Positions 34,916 to 43,269 of a stretch of DNA of 64,000 nucleotides are shown here, piece by piece; position 1 is the first letter of the stretch, and every line of letters begins with the position of its first letter. The DNA lies in NCBI RefSeq assembly GCF_013409255.1, contig NZ_JACCAS010000001.1:62001-126000 (forward strand). The letters run 5' to 3'. Source of the stretch: Paraburkholderia bryophila (GTDB taxonomy: Bacteria; Pseudomonadota; Gammaproteobacteria; Burkholderiales; Burkholderiaceae). The notes below the pieces were generated by a model. The model saw only the letters and a list, made by a program, of their open reading frames with translations, had not been told where the DNA came from and ran no database searches. Made by a program: the position numbers and the translations under genes.

Positions 34916-36256
34916 ATGAGCAATATCGAAGTGACGAAACCAGTCGTATTGACGCCGTTCGCAGCCTACGCGCGCTACCTCGAAGATCTGAGTGTCCGCT
35001 TGGCCGACAATAGTTTTGCGGTGAAACCGGGCGTGATCGGGACGGTGTACTTTGCTGGCGGCTCGAAACCGGAAGGGCGACGCGGGCTGCTCGCGTGTTT
35101 CGACCGCTTCGATGAGTTGTTCGGCGAACACCTGATTTCCGGCAAAGACGAGGACCTGGCGAAGTTCAGCAGAAAAACAGCGAAGGGGATCGAAAAAATC
35201 CGCAAGGTCATCATCGATTCACCGGAATATGAACAGGTCAGCGTGATGCGGTCCAGCGCACCGAATCCCCTGACCGCACCGGACTACCAGATTGCGACGC
35301 TAACCGGACGTGCAAGTCCGATGAATTACGAATCTCCGGAAGGCTTCAAAGTAGCCAAAGGCGAAGAAAAAGAAATTTCGTATCTGAAATTTAGCGTTCC
35401 GATGGAACTGGTGACTCGCCCTGAAGGACAAGAACAATACGAGCAGTTTCTGCGATACGTGTGTGAGCAGTTAGACGTTTGTGGCGGCTACGGTGGACTG
35501 TCCGCCGTGACGGCGTACAACTATCACAACTGGCAGGCTCAGGAGTGGGCAATTGCTGAACGGTTCAGCGGTATCGAGGTAGATGCCTGCGCGCACTTTG
35601 GCAGAGAAGAATATGACCCGACCTCCTATGAAGGCGAACCCTATAATTTAAAGGCTGTATATAACTACCTGCACCCCGGTGCAAAAGTAGGTCGTTGGGG
35701 TTTCATCAAAAGCATCAACTGGTACACGCTGATGGGCGACGTATTCGTTGAACGCCTTGGCGGCGACACCGCGCTGCGTGCTGCATTGGATCGTGCCGAC
35801 ATCCAGATCGAGCGCATCAATCACTGCACACTGGTGCGTGCCGGCCCAATCCCACGCCTGGGTGCACCCGAAGAAGGTCTGCCGGAGCCCTATGTGTTCG
35901 TCAACAAGGTGTTGCGTGTGCTGCGCAACCCGAAGCCGGATGGACTGCACTGGTACGACCCGCAGTTGCAGAACGCGGACAGCAAGAACGCACGCGCGTG
36001 GGAAGCCCGCTTCGATCTGCCGAACGCTCCGCCGATTCCGGCTACGCCGACCATCGTTCCTCAGCCGGTGAAGCGCGAACCGGTCCGCCGTAGCGTGCGG
36101 GGCGGCAGCCCATGCCCCGAGGCGGGTTGGTGGCAGACGCCCGCGAAGGCGGGAAGCCGTCGTTATTTCGAAGCGGGGGAAATCATGCCGGTCTTTGCGG
36201 GAAGTCGTTGGGGAGAGACAAACTGGGTTTGGTCTGCGGACGAGAATACACAGTGA
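34916..36256 (+). CDS. DUF3396 / type VI immunity-like protein with C-terminal CPxxGWW domain
   Basis: A 446-residue protein from ATG 34916 (TTG 34898 and GTG 34901 are in frame upstream). Residues about 35-340 match the DUF3396 (type VI immunity family) layout: GRRGLLACFDRFDELFG, a beta-rich centre with EISYLKFSVPMEL, CGGYGGLSAVTAYNYHNWQAQEWAIAERFSGIEVD, VGRWGFIKSINWYTLMGDVFVERLGG. After a Pro-rich linker the last 50 residues form CPEAGWWQTP...RRYFEAGEIMP, a small domain I associate with proteins of type VI loci. Known DUF3396 proteins protect against type VI effectors or serve as related accessory proteins. The partner is presumably the VRR-NUC protein. Confidence 0.82.
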   Translation: MSNIEVTKPVVLTPFAAYARYLEDLSVRLADNSFAVKPGVIGTVYFAGGSKPEGRRGLLACFDRFDELFGEHLISGKDEDLAKFSRKTAKGIEKIRKVIIDSPEYEQVSVMRSSAPNPLTAPDYQIATLTGRASPMNYESPEGFKVAKGEEKEISYLKFSVPMELVTRPEGQEQYEQFLRYVCEQLDVCGGYGGLSAVTAYNYHNWQAQEWAIAERFSGIEVDACAHFGREEYDPTSYEGEPYNLKAVYNYLHPGAKVGRWGFIKSINWYTLMGDVFVERLGGDTALRAALDRADIQIERINHCTLVRAGPIPRLGAPEEGLPEPYVFVNKVLRVLRNPKPDGLHWYDPQLQNADSKNARAWEARFDLPNAPPIPATPTIVPQPVKREPVRRSVRGGSPCPEAGWWQTPAKAGSRRYFEAGEIMPVFAGSRWGETNWVWSADENTQ

Positions 36257-36265
36257 CTGACAGGC

Positions 36266-36300
36266 AAAACCCGCTTCTTCTTCGGAAAAGCGGGTTTCTT
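36266..36300 (+). terminator. Terminator closing the VRR-NUC/DUF3396 operon
   Basis: AAACCCGCTT/AAGCGGGTTT perfect 10-bp arms, 11-base loop, followed by TTTCTT. Confidence 0.85.
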
Positions 36301-36456
36301 ATGGGGCGCGCGCCGCGCAATAGCGCTCACACCTGACCCGCGTCAACAAACCTCGCCGCCGCCCCACGCCATCCCCCAACACCTTGACCTGAAACAACGC
36401 CCCCCGGCCCGCACCGACGATGATCGCCAGTTCGACCATCCGCTATCGGGCCCGTC

Positions 36457-37647
36457 ATGTTCACCTCTCACGCATTCTCTCCGCTCACTCTCCGTGGCCG
36501 CTCGTTACTGCCGATCGTGCAGGGCGGCATGGGCGTCGGCATCTCCGCGCACCGGCTGGCCGGCAGCGTCGCCCGTGAAGGCGCGCTAGGCACCATCGCC
36601 AGTATCGACCTGCGGCATCATCATCGCGATCTGGTCGAACAATGCCGCCAGTCGCCCGACCGTGCCACGCTCGAACAGGCTAACCTCACCGCGCTGGCCC
36701 GCGAAATCCACGCCGCCAAAGCGCTCAGCAAAGGCCGCGGCATGATCGCCGTGAACGTGATGAAAGCGGTCAGCGCGCAAGCCGACTACGTGCGCACTGC
36801 CTGCGAAAACGGCGCCGACGCGATCGTGATGGGCGCAGGCCTGCCGCTCGATCTGCCCGACATGACGCAAGGCCACGACATCGCGCTGATCCCGATCCTG
36901 TCGGACAGCCGCGGCGTCGCGTTGATCCTCAAAAAGTGGATGAAGAAAGGCCGCTTGCCCGACGCCGTGGTGATCGAACATCCGGCGCATGCGGGTGGCC
37001 ATCTCGGCGTCAACAACGTGGCCGACATGCAGGATCCGCGCTTCGACTTTCACCGCATTCTCGACGAACTCGACACGGTTTTCACGTCGCTCGGCTTGCA
37101 ACGTCGTGACGTGCCGCTGATTCTCGCAGGCGGCATCAATAGTCACGAGGCGGTGCGCGAACTGCTGAACGCGGGCGCGAGCGGCGTGCAGCTCGGCACG
37201 CCGTTCGCCGTCACCGAGGAAGGCGACGCGCATCCGAATTTCAAGCGCGTACTCGCCGAAGCGACACCCGACGACATCGTCGAATTCGTCAGCGTGACGG
37301 GGCTGCCCGCGCGCGCGGTGAAAACCCCTTGGCTGATGCGCTATCTGCGCCACGAAAACAAGATCCGCGAGCGGGTCGGCGCGCTCAAGCACGCGTGTCC
37401 GACCGCGCTCGAATGCCTCAGCGCGTGCGGCTGGCGCGACGGCATCGAGAAGTTCGGCCACTTCTGCATCGACACGCGACTCGCGGCGGCATTGCGTGGC
37501 GACGTGGCCAACGGTCTGTTCTTTCGCGGCCGCGAAGCGTTGCCGTTCGGCACTGCGATTCGCAGCGTTCACGATCTGATCGAGCTTTTGCTGACCGGTG
37601 CAACGCGACCGGCTGTCGCAGGGCGATGGGCGTTTTCTCTCGGTTGA
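36457..37647 (+). CDS. Nitronate monooxygenase family flavoprotein
   Basis: A 396-residue TIM-barrel flavoenzyme. LPIVQGGMGVGISAHRLAGSVAREGALGTIAS at the N-terminus, MIAVNVMKAVSAQADYVRTACENGADAIVMGAGLP, EHPAHAGGHLGV and the phosphate-binding LILAGGINSHEAVRELLNAGASGVQLGTPF identify the NPD/2-nitropropane dioxygenase family. These oxidise propionate-3-nitronate or other alkyl nitronates with FMN. The C-terminal 70 residues contain three Cys (ACPTALECLSACGW), seen in a subset of the family. It is monocistronic. Confidence 0.9.
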   Translation: MFTSHAFSPLTLRGRSLLPIVQGGMGVGISAHRLAGSVAREGALGTIASIDLRHHHRDLVEQCRQSPDRATLEQANLTALAREIHAAKALSKGRGMIAVNVMKAVSAQADYVRTACENGADAIVMGAGLPLDLPDMTQGHDIALIPILSDSRGVALILKKWMKKGRLPDAVVIEHPAHAGGHLGVNNVADMQDPRFDFHRILDELDTVFTSLGLQRRDVPLILAGGINSHEAVRELLNAGASGVQLGTPFAVTEEGDAHPNFKRVLAEATPDDIVEFVSVTGLPARAVKTPWLMRYLRHENKIRERVGALKHACPTALECLSACGWRDGIEKFGHFCIDTRLAAALRGDVANGLFFRGREALPFGTAIRSVHDLIELLLTGATRPAVAGRWAFSLG

Positions 37648-37716
37648 TGCGTATCAACGTGTTTCGCGGCGAGAACTTCGACAATTCCCGCACGCAAACA
37701 ACATTCGGGGAAGCAG

Positions 37717-38373
37717 ATGACGCTCTCACACAGAAACAGAATCCGGGCCGTCGCGATCGCGGCGAGCCTGCTCGGCGCAAGCGTCATGGCCACGCAAGCA
37801 CATGCCGCCAGCGACGATGAGATGACCGGCATCCACGCCGGCGACGTGCTGGTGCGTCTGCGCGCCATCAGCATCATGCCGAACGTGGGCACGAACCAGT
37901 CGCTGAAGGCGCTCAATGTGGGCGTCAACAACGCGATCGTGCCGGAACTGGACTTCACCTACATGATCCGCGACTACCTGGGCGTCGAGCTGATTCTCGG
38001 TACCTCGCGGCATCAGTTGACGTCGAGCCTCGGCAACCTGGGTGGCGTGAACGTATTGCCGCCTACGCTGCTGCTGCAATATCACTTCAACCATGCGGGC
38101 AAGATCCGGCCGTATGTCGGCGCGGGTATCAACTACACGCTGTTCTATAACGACGGACTGCATGCCGGCGCGGCGCCGATTTCGGTCACCAATCACAGCT
38201 TTGGCCCGGCGCTGCAGGCCGGCGTGGACGTGCAGGTGACCAAGAAGCTGTTTGTCAATGCGGACATCAAGAAGATCTGGATGCACACGGACGCCTCGCT
38301 CGGCGGGCAGTCGCTCGGGCGCCTGAATATCGATCCGGTGGTGGTAGGGCTGGGTGTCGGGATGCGCTTCTGA
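37717..38373 (+). CDS. ompW: OmpW family outer-membrane protein
   Basis: A 218-residue protein with signal peptide 1-30 (THAHA-AS). GDVLVRLRAISIMPN opens the barrel, and DFTYMIRDYLGVELILGTSRHQL, LPPTLLLQYHFNHAGKIRPYVGAGINYTLFY and LNIDPVVVGLGVGMRF (ending in Phe) are OmpW signatures. OmpW forms a small eight-stranded barrel with a hydrophobic channel for small apolar compounds. Its start follows the nitronate monooxygenase gene by 69 bases, so co-transcription is possible. Confidence 0.93.
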   Translation: MTLSHRNRIRAVAIAASLLGASVMATQAHAASDDEMTGIHAGDVLVRLRAISIMPNVGTNQSLKALNVGVNNAIVPELDFTYMIRDYLGVELILGTSRHQLTSSLGNLGGVNVLPPTLLLQYHFNHAGKIRPYVGAGINYTLFYNDGLHAGAAPISVTNHSFGPALQAGVDVQVTKKLFVNADIKKIWMHTDASLGGQSLGRLNIDPVVVGLGVGMRF

Positions 38374-38436
38374 TTTTTGCCGCGAACTTTGCCGCGAACG
38401 CGTGACGGCAGGTTGCCGGCACGCCGACGCGGCAGC

Positions 38437-38640
38437 CTACAGTTTGTCGTTCCTGAACCGCATGGCGGTTCCTTCCTGCTCGATACGCATCCACACCGCG
38501 CGTTTTTCCTCGTCGCTGAGGAAAACCCAGTTCGAAACTTCAGTGGCGGTGCGGCCGCAGCCTTTGCAGACGTCGTCGAAAAGCGTGGAACAGACGCCGA
38601 TGCAAGGGCTGTCGGGAAGATCGTGGAGATTCGAAGCCAT
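38437..38640 (-). CDS. DUF1289 domain-containing protein
   Basis: A 67-residue protein. DSPCIGVCSTLFDDVCKGCGRTATEVSNWVFLSDEEKRAVWMRI is the complete DUF1289 pattern: four Cys in C-x3-C and C-x2-C arrangement, probably a metal site, followed by a Trp-containing helix. The function is unknown. Confidence 0.92.
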   Translation of the reverse strand: MASNLHDLPDSPCIGVCSTLFDDVCKGCGRTATEVSNWVFLSDEEKRAVWMRIEQEGTAMRFRNDKL

Positions 38641-38786
38641 CGGAAACCTTGAGCGGAAAAGCGAAGTGCCGCTATGTTAACCGATGCGCGGCTCGCGACT
38701 CGCCAAGGCGAGTCGTGTGGCCGCGGTTCGCGTGCGGTTGGCAGCATCCGCAGGACCGCCGCAATACAGATCGGTGTGGGTGAGCC

Positions 38787-40049
38787 TCAACGCGCGATGC
38801 TGTAGCCGATCCGCGCCATCCAGTGCTGGCGATTGTTGTAGTCCAGCAAATCCTCGCCGTAGCCGTTGAAATATCCCACCCACAGATAGCCGCCCCACGC
38901 GCTGCCCAGCAGTTTCGCGAGCGGGTAGGTGAATTGCGAATCGACGCTGCCGTACCAGTGTTTGGTGCCTTTGCGCAGCGTGGTGGCCAGTTGCCAGCCG
39001 TCCGGGCTACCGTATTTGATCAGCAGGTCTACGTAGCCGCGGTAATCGGCGATATCGGGGTTGTTGCTGGTGCCGATGTAGTAGTAGAAGCGCGGCGACA
39101 CCGTCAGATGGTTGGCCGTCAGATCGCCGAATTCCCACGTCGGCCGGATGAAGGGCAGGTTGATGCTGCGCGAATCGGCGCCGGCCTTGCCGTTCGATTC
39201 ATGCGCGAAGCCCGCCGCGAACCCCATGCGGGTGAACCACGAACTGCGCCAGCCGGTGTCCGGCACGTAGTAGAACAGTTGCGGCGAATAGGTCGTGTCG
39301 CGGAACGGCCGCGAATCCGCCGACAGATCCCAGATCGAGGTCTGCGTGTACGCGAAGTACAGGTTGTCGGTGAAGGCCTTCGAGCGCAGATCGTCGGGGA
39401 TCCGGAGCCGGTATTTGAAGCTCAGTTGCAGCCGCGCGTTGGTGTCACCGTTATGGCCGGCGCCGAAGTACATCGGCTCGTAGTAGGACACGTGCGAAAG
39501 CACGCTGCGGCCGGTAGTGGCCAGCGAGTCGCCCGGTGGCGACATGGCGTCGCCCGTCGGACCGTCCACCAGCGCAGCGGTCGCGGCAGCCTGCGCCGGC
39601 GTGCTGGCGTGGCTTTCCGAGCGCTCCGCCTGGGCGATCGCGTCCTGCTGCGGCCCGCGATTGATCGCCACGAGCGCCGGCGACGCATCGAAGCCCACCG
39701 GGTCGATCCGTACCTCGCCGCGCGCGTATTGCGGCCACGGCGCGGAGAAGCGCACCTTGCGGAACTGGCCGGGCTGCAGATGCAGCGTGTCGGGCACGCC
39801 GGGCTCGCGTTGCAGATCGAGCGGCTGGGGCGACTGTTCGGCCGCGCTGAGCGTCACGCGCAGCGTCGGCGGGACGGTGACAGTGAGCGGTTTGGCGTCG
39901 TCGGCGGAATAGAGCAGCGTGATTTGCAGCGGCTCGTTCGCCGCGGCCACGCGGGCGGGTTGCAGCATGGCGACCGTCGCGCGGGCGTCGCCGGACCAGC
40001 AGGTAACGCACGCGATTAGCAGGAACAGCAGCGTGGCGGGAAAGCGCAT
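38787..40049 (-). CDS. pldA: Outer-membrane phospholipase A (OMPLA) with long N-terminal extension
   Basis: A 420-residue protein starting at the ATG at 40049 (signal peptide 1-24, DARA-TV). The catalytic triad of OMPLA is in place: His283 and Ser285 in FAHESNGKAG and Asn297 twelve residues later in SINLPF. SYYEPMYFGAG, DNLYFAYTQTSIWDL and SPQLFYYVPD are further family motifs. Compared with the roughly 290-residue E. coli enzyme, there is an extra domain of about 160 residues between the signal peptide and the barrel, with beta-rich sequence and an Ala-rich linker. OMPLA hydrolyses phospholipids in the outer leaflet upon membrane damage. Confidence 0.92.
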   Translation of the reverse strand: MRFPATLLFLLIACVTCWSGDARATVAMLQPARVAAANEPLQITLLYSADDAKPLTVTVPPTLRVTLSAAEQSPQPLDLQREPGVPDTLHLQPGQFRKVRFSAPWPQYARGEVRIDPVGFDASPALVAINRGPQQDAIAQAERSESHASTPAQAAATAALVDGPTGDAMSPPGDSLATTGRSVLSHVSYYEPMYFGAGHNGDTNARLQLSFKYRLRIPDDLRSKAFTDNLYFAYTQTSIWDLSADSRPFRDTTYSPQLFYYVPDTGWRSSWFTRMGFAAGFAHESNGKAGADSRSINLPFIRPTWEFGDLTANHLTVSPRFYYYIGTSNNPDIADYRGYVDLLIKYGSPDGWQLATTLRKGTKHWYGSVDSQFTYPLAKLLGSAWGGYLWVGYFNGYGEDLLDYNNRQHWMARIGYSIAR

Positions 40050-40103
40050 AGGCGATTGCGATTGTCCAAGGGAAACGGCAACGTCGCGGGACGTCGGCGA
40101 CAC

Positions 40104-40134
40104 AAAAACGGCTGCCGTAGAAACCCGGCAGCCG
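40104..40134 (-). terminator. Terminator downstream of the Nramp gene
   Basis: On the - strand, CGGCTGCCG/CGGCAGCCG nine-bp perfect stem followed by TTTTTG. It separates the Nramp gene from pldA. Confidence 0.75.
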
Positions 40135-40264
40135 CGTCGAAACAGGATGCATAACCGGCGCAGCGCCTCGATGGGCTAGCACACCGGTTACGACCACTCC
40201 TCTGAGAATACTTACAAAATCACTTCATTGCCAGGGTGATGCGACAACCTGCGACAAAACATCG

Positions 40265-41569
40265 TCACCCGCCCAACGCCAGCTGCCACAGCAACGCGAC
40301 GTTGAGCACCACGATAAAGGCGGCGGACAACCACGCCAACGCAAGCCGCGTGCCGCGCACGTGCCAGCCGCGCATGAGTTCCGCGTCGGACGTGTAGCGG
40401 ATCAGCGGCACGACCGCGAGCGGCAATTGCAGGCTCAACACCACCTGGCTCGCCACCAGCAACTGATTCGAGCCATGCTGGCCGAACAGACCCACGGCCA
40501 CGAGCGCCGGCCCGATCGCGAGCGCCCGGGTCAGCAACGCGCGCTTCCAGCGCGGCAGGCGGATCTGCAGGAAGCCTTCCATGACCGTCTGACCCGCCAG
40601 CGTGCCCGTGACGGTGGCGCTCAACCCGCAAGCGAGCAGGGCCGCCGCGAACAGAATGCTGGCCCAGTGCGTGCCGACGAGCGGCGCGATCAGCCGGTGG
40701 GCGTCCGCGAGATCCGTGACGTCGCGATGGCCGCTTGAATAGAACACGGCGGCCGCCACGATCAGCAACGCCGCGTTGATCACGAACGCAAAGCTCAGCG
40801 AGCCGATGGTGTCGAGATTGACCACGTGCAGCGCGGCTTTGATCTGCGCGTCGCTGCTGTCGGGCGCGTGGTGCTTGACGAGCGCCGAGTGCAGATAAAG
40901 GTTATGCGGCATGACCGTCGCGCCGACGATGCCCGCCGCCAGCCACACCATGCCGGCATTGCGCAGCAGTTCGAGGCTCGGCGCGGTGCCGGCCAACGCG
41001 GCATGCCAGTCGGGCCGAGCGAGCGCCAGCTCGACCACGAAGCACAGCCCGACGAAGCCGATCAGCACGGCGATCACCGCTTCGAGTTTGCGGCCGCCTT
41101 TCTGCTGAAGCGCGAGCAATGCGAACGTGCAGACCGCCGACATCAGCACGCCGACCGTCAGCGAGACGCCGAGCAGCAGTTGCAACGCCACGGCGCTGCC
41201 CACCACCTCGGCGACGTCGCAGGCAATGATCGCGATCTCGCTGGTCAGCCAGAGCAACAGCGTGCCGCGCGGACTCGAGCGTTCGCGGCAGATCTGCGCG
41301 AGGTCGCGTCCGGTCACCACGCCGAGGCGCGACGACAGCCATTGCATCAGCATGCCGATCAGACTGGCCAGCAGCACGATACTGAGCAGCCGGTAGCCGT
41401 AGCCCGCGCCGGCGCCCAGCGCGGTGGCCCAGTTACCCGGATCGATATAGCCGACCGCGATCAGCGCGCCCGCGCCGACGAATGAGAACCAGTGAGCGGG
41501 ACGTACCGGCCCATCGCCCGGCAGACGCCGGCGGCGGTTTGGACGCAATGCGGACGGATTGGTGTTCAT
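40265..41569 (-). CDS. mntH: Nramp-family divalent metal transporter
   Basis: A 434-residue membrane protein with 10-11 helices. ATG at 41569 was chosen; the frame continues 40 codons upstream without family similarity. The metal-binding motifs are intact: GYIDPGNWATALGAG in helix 1 (Asp-Pro-Gly-Asn) and GIVGATVMPHNLYLHSALV in helix 6 (Met-Pro-His). These bind Mn(II) or Fe(II), coupled to protons. The cytosolic loop LKHH...DSSDAQIKAALHVVNLDTIGSLSFAF also fits. No manganese riboswitch was recognised upstream. Confidence 0.92.
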   Translation of the reverse strand: MNTNPSALRPNRRRRLPGDGPVRPAHWFSFVGAGALIAVGYIDPGNWATALGAGAGYGYRLLSIVLLASLIGMLMQWLSSRLGVVTGRDLAQICRERSSPRGTLLLWLTSEIAIIACDVAEVVGSAVALQLLLGVSLTVGVLMSAVCTFALLALQQKGGRKLEAVIAVLIGFVGLCFVVELALARPDWHAALAGTAPSLELLRNAGMVWLAAGIVGATVMPHNLYLHSALVKHHAPDSSDAQIKAALHVVNLDTIGSLSFAFVINAALLIVAAAVFYSSGHRDVTDLADAHRLIAPLVGTHWASILFAAALLACGLSATVTGTLAGQTVMEGFLQIRLPRWKRALLTRALAIGPALVAVGLFGQHGSNQLLVASQVVLSLQLPLAVVPLIRYTSDAELMRGWHVRGTRLALAWLSAAFIVVLNVALLWQLALGG

Positions 41570-42078
41570 CGATACCCGAGGTTCAAGACTGCATGCCTGT
41601 GCAAGCCACGTGCCCGTTCGCCAGCGGCACGCGACGCGATCCTGCCGGAGCGCACGTCGCGCGATGTGCGATGCGCTGTCCTTCGACACTCCGTAAGCTA
41701 TTGTGCACCGTCGTACGCGCCGCGGCTGACGGCCGCCGCAACGTTAGCCGAACGGCATAGGATTCGCGCAAAACGGCCGTGCCTGGCCACTGCCGAACCG
41801 CACGCGGCACAGGCCGGATGCGCCAGCTTGACAACAACCTGACAGCGCCCGCGCGACAGTGTTTTTTTCGGGTAGACAGGCGCGCATAACCCGCTAAAAT
41901 TGCGGCGAATTTTCCAGCGGTACGGCTTGCGCTGTACCGTTTGCGCGACAGCCCGGGATTTTTTTTGGAGCGCGCAATAATTAATGGTAGTTTTCGGGTT
42001 TTTCAGGGGAGCCGTGCGCGCGGTGCCGCGGCGTGAGAGAGGACGGCCGGCTCAGGTCGGTCAGGATCGGAGAACGGA
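41570..42078. other. Divergent intergenic region, mntH / potF
   Basis: 509 bases. It contains the promoter at 41873-41900 and a short stem CGGTAC/GTACCG (about 41920-41941) in the potF leader, followed by a run of eight T about 20 bases later. No gene was seen. Confidence 0.4.
41873..41900 (+). promoter_or_regulatory. Candidate sigma-70 promoter for the pot operon
   Basis: TAGACA (41873-41878), 16-base spacer, TAAAAT (41895-41900), leaving a leader of about 170 bases before the potF ATG. Confidence 0.45.
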
Positions 42079-43179
42079 ATGAAAAGACGGGTAGTGGGGC
42101 AGGTGGCGGCGCTGGTCTTGTGCGCAACGCCGTGGTTGACGGCCGCTGCGAAGGATACGCAGTTGAACGTGTATAACTGGTCCGATTACATCGCCAAGGA
42201 CACCATTCCGAACTTCAGCAAGCAGACCGGCGTTCAGGTCAAGTACGACAACTACGACAGCGACGACACGCTGCAAGCCAAGCTCCTCACCGGCAATTCC
42301 GGCTACGACATCGTCGTGCCGACCAGCAACTACGCCGGCAAGCAGATCGCCGCGGGCATCTTCGCCCCGCTCGACAAATCGAAACTGCCGAACCTCAAAT
42401 ACCTCGACCCGTCGCTGATGGCGCTCGTAGCCGGCGCGGATCCGGGCAACAAGTACACGGTACCCTGGGCGTACGGCACGACCGGCCTCGGCTACAACGT
42501 CACGAAGGCGCAGCAGATTCTCGGCAAGAACGTGCCGCTGGATAGCTGGGACGTGCTCTTCAAACCCGAAAACATCTCGAAGCTGAAGGCTTGCGGCGTG
42601 TCCGTGCTCGACGCGCCGGACCAGATGTTCGCCGCCGCGCTGCACTACATCGGCAAAGATCCGATGAGCACGAACCCGGCCGACTATCGCGCCGCGCTCG
42701 AGATGATGAAGAAGATCCGTCCGTACATCACGCAGTTCAATTCGTCGGGCTATATCAACGACCTGGTCGGCGGCGACGTGTGCTTCGCGTACGGCTGGTC
42801 GGGCGACGTCGTGATCGCCAAGCATCGCGCGGTCGAAGCGAAGAAGGCGTTCAAGATCGAGTACTACATTCCGAAGGGCGGTGCGCCGGTGTGGTTCGAC
42901 GTGATGGCGATTCCGAAAGACGCGAAGAACAAGGAAGCCGCGCTCGAGTGGATCAACTACATCGAAACGCCGCAGGTGCACGCCGCGATCACCAACGCCG
43001 TCTACTACCCGAGCGCCAACCTCGAAGCGCGCAAGTACGTGGACAAGGACGTGGCGAACGACCCGGCGGTGTATCCGTCGCCGGAAGTCATCAAGACCCT
43101 GTTCCTGCTGAAGCCGCTGCCGCCGGAAATCCAGCGTCTGCAAACGCGGTTGTGGACTGAATTCAAGTCCGGCCGCTAA
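42079..43179 (+). CDS. potF: Polyamine-binding periplasmic protein
   Basis: A 366-residue protein with signal peptide 1-24. LNVYNWSDYIAKDTIPNFSKQTGVQVKYDNYDSDDTLQAKLLTGNSGYDIVVPTS is the PotD/PotF hallmark. YTVPWAYGTTGLGYNV, the DVLFKPENISKL segment and NSSGYINDLVGGDVCFAYGWSGDV follow the putrescine-binding PotF branch. It delivers putrescine or a related polyamine to PotGHI encoded downstream. A GGAGAACGGA ribosome site lies upstream. Confidence 0.92.
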   Translation: MKRRVVGQVAALVLCATPWLTAAAKDTQLNVYNWSDYIAKDTIPNFSKQTGVQVKYDNYDSDDTLQAKLLTGNSGYDIVVPTSNYAGKQIAAGIFAPLDKSKLPNLKYLDPSLMALVAGADPGNKYTVPWAYGTTGLGYNVTKAQQILGKNVPLDSWDVLFKPENISKLKACGVSVLDAPDQMFAAALHYIGKDPMSTNPADYRAALEMMKKIRPYITQFNSSGYINDLVGGDVCFAYGWSGDVVIAKHRAVEAKKAFKIEYYIPKGGAPVWFDVMAIPKDAKNKEAALEWINYIETPQVHAAITNAVYYPSANLEARKYVDKDVANDPAVYPSPEVIKTLFLLKPLPPEIQRLQTRLWTEFKSGR

Positions 43180-43215
43180 AACGCCGTCAATGTGAACGGG
43201 TAATGCATCATCATG

Positions 43216-43241
43216 AAGCCCTCGGTGTCCACCGGGGGCTT
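43216..43241 (+). terminator. Intercistronic hairpin between potF and potG
   Basis: AAGCCCTCGGT / ACCGGGGGCTT, 11 pairs with one G-T, four-base loop, weak T-tract. It probably lets part of the transcripts stop after potF, giving more binding protein than transporter. Confidence 0.55.
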
Positions 43242-43269
43242 TGTACGTTAAACGCCGGAGTCAAGCATT

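Noticed and set aside
41570..42078. Possible manganese riboswitch upstream of the Nramp gene
   Set aside because: No recognisable yybP-ykoY core motif was seen on the - strand leader.
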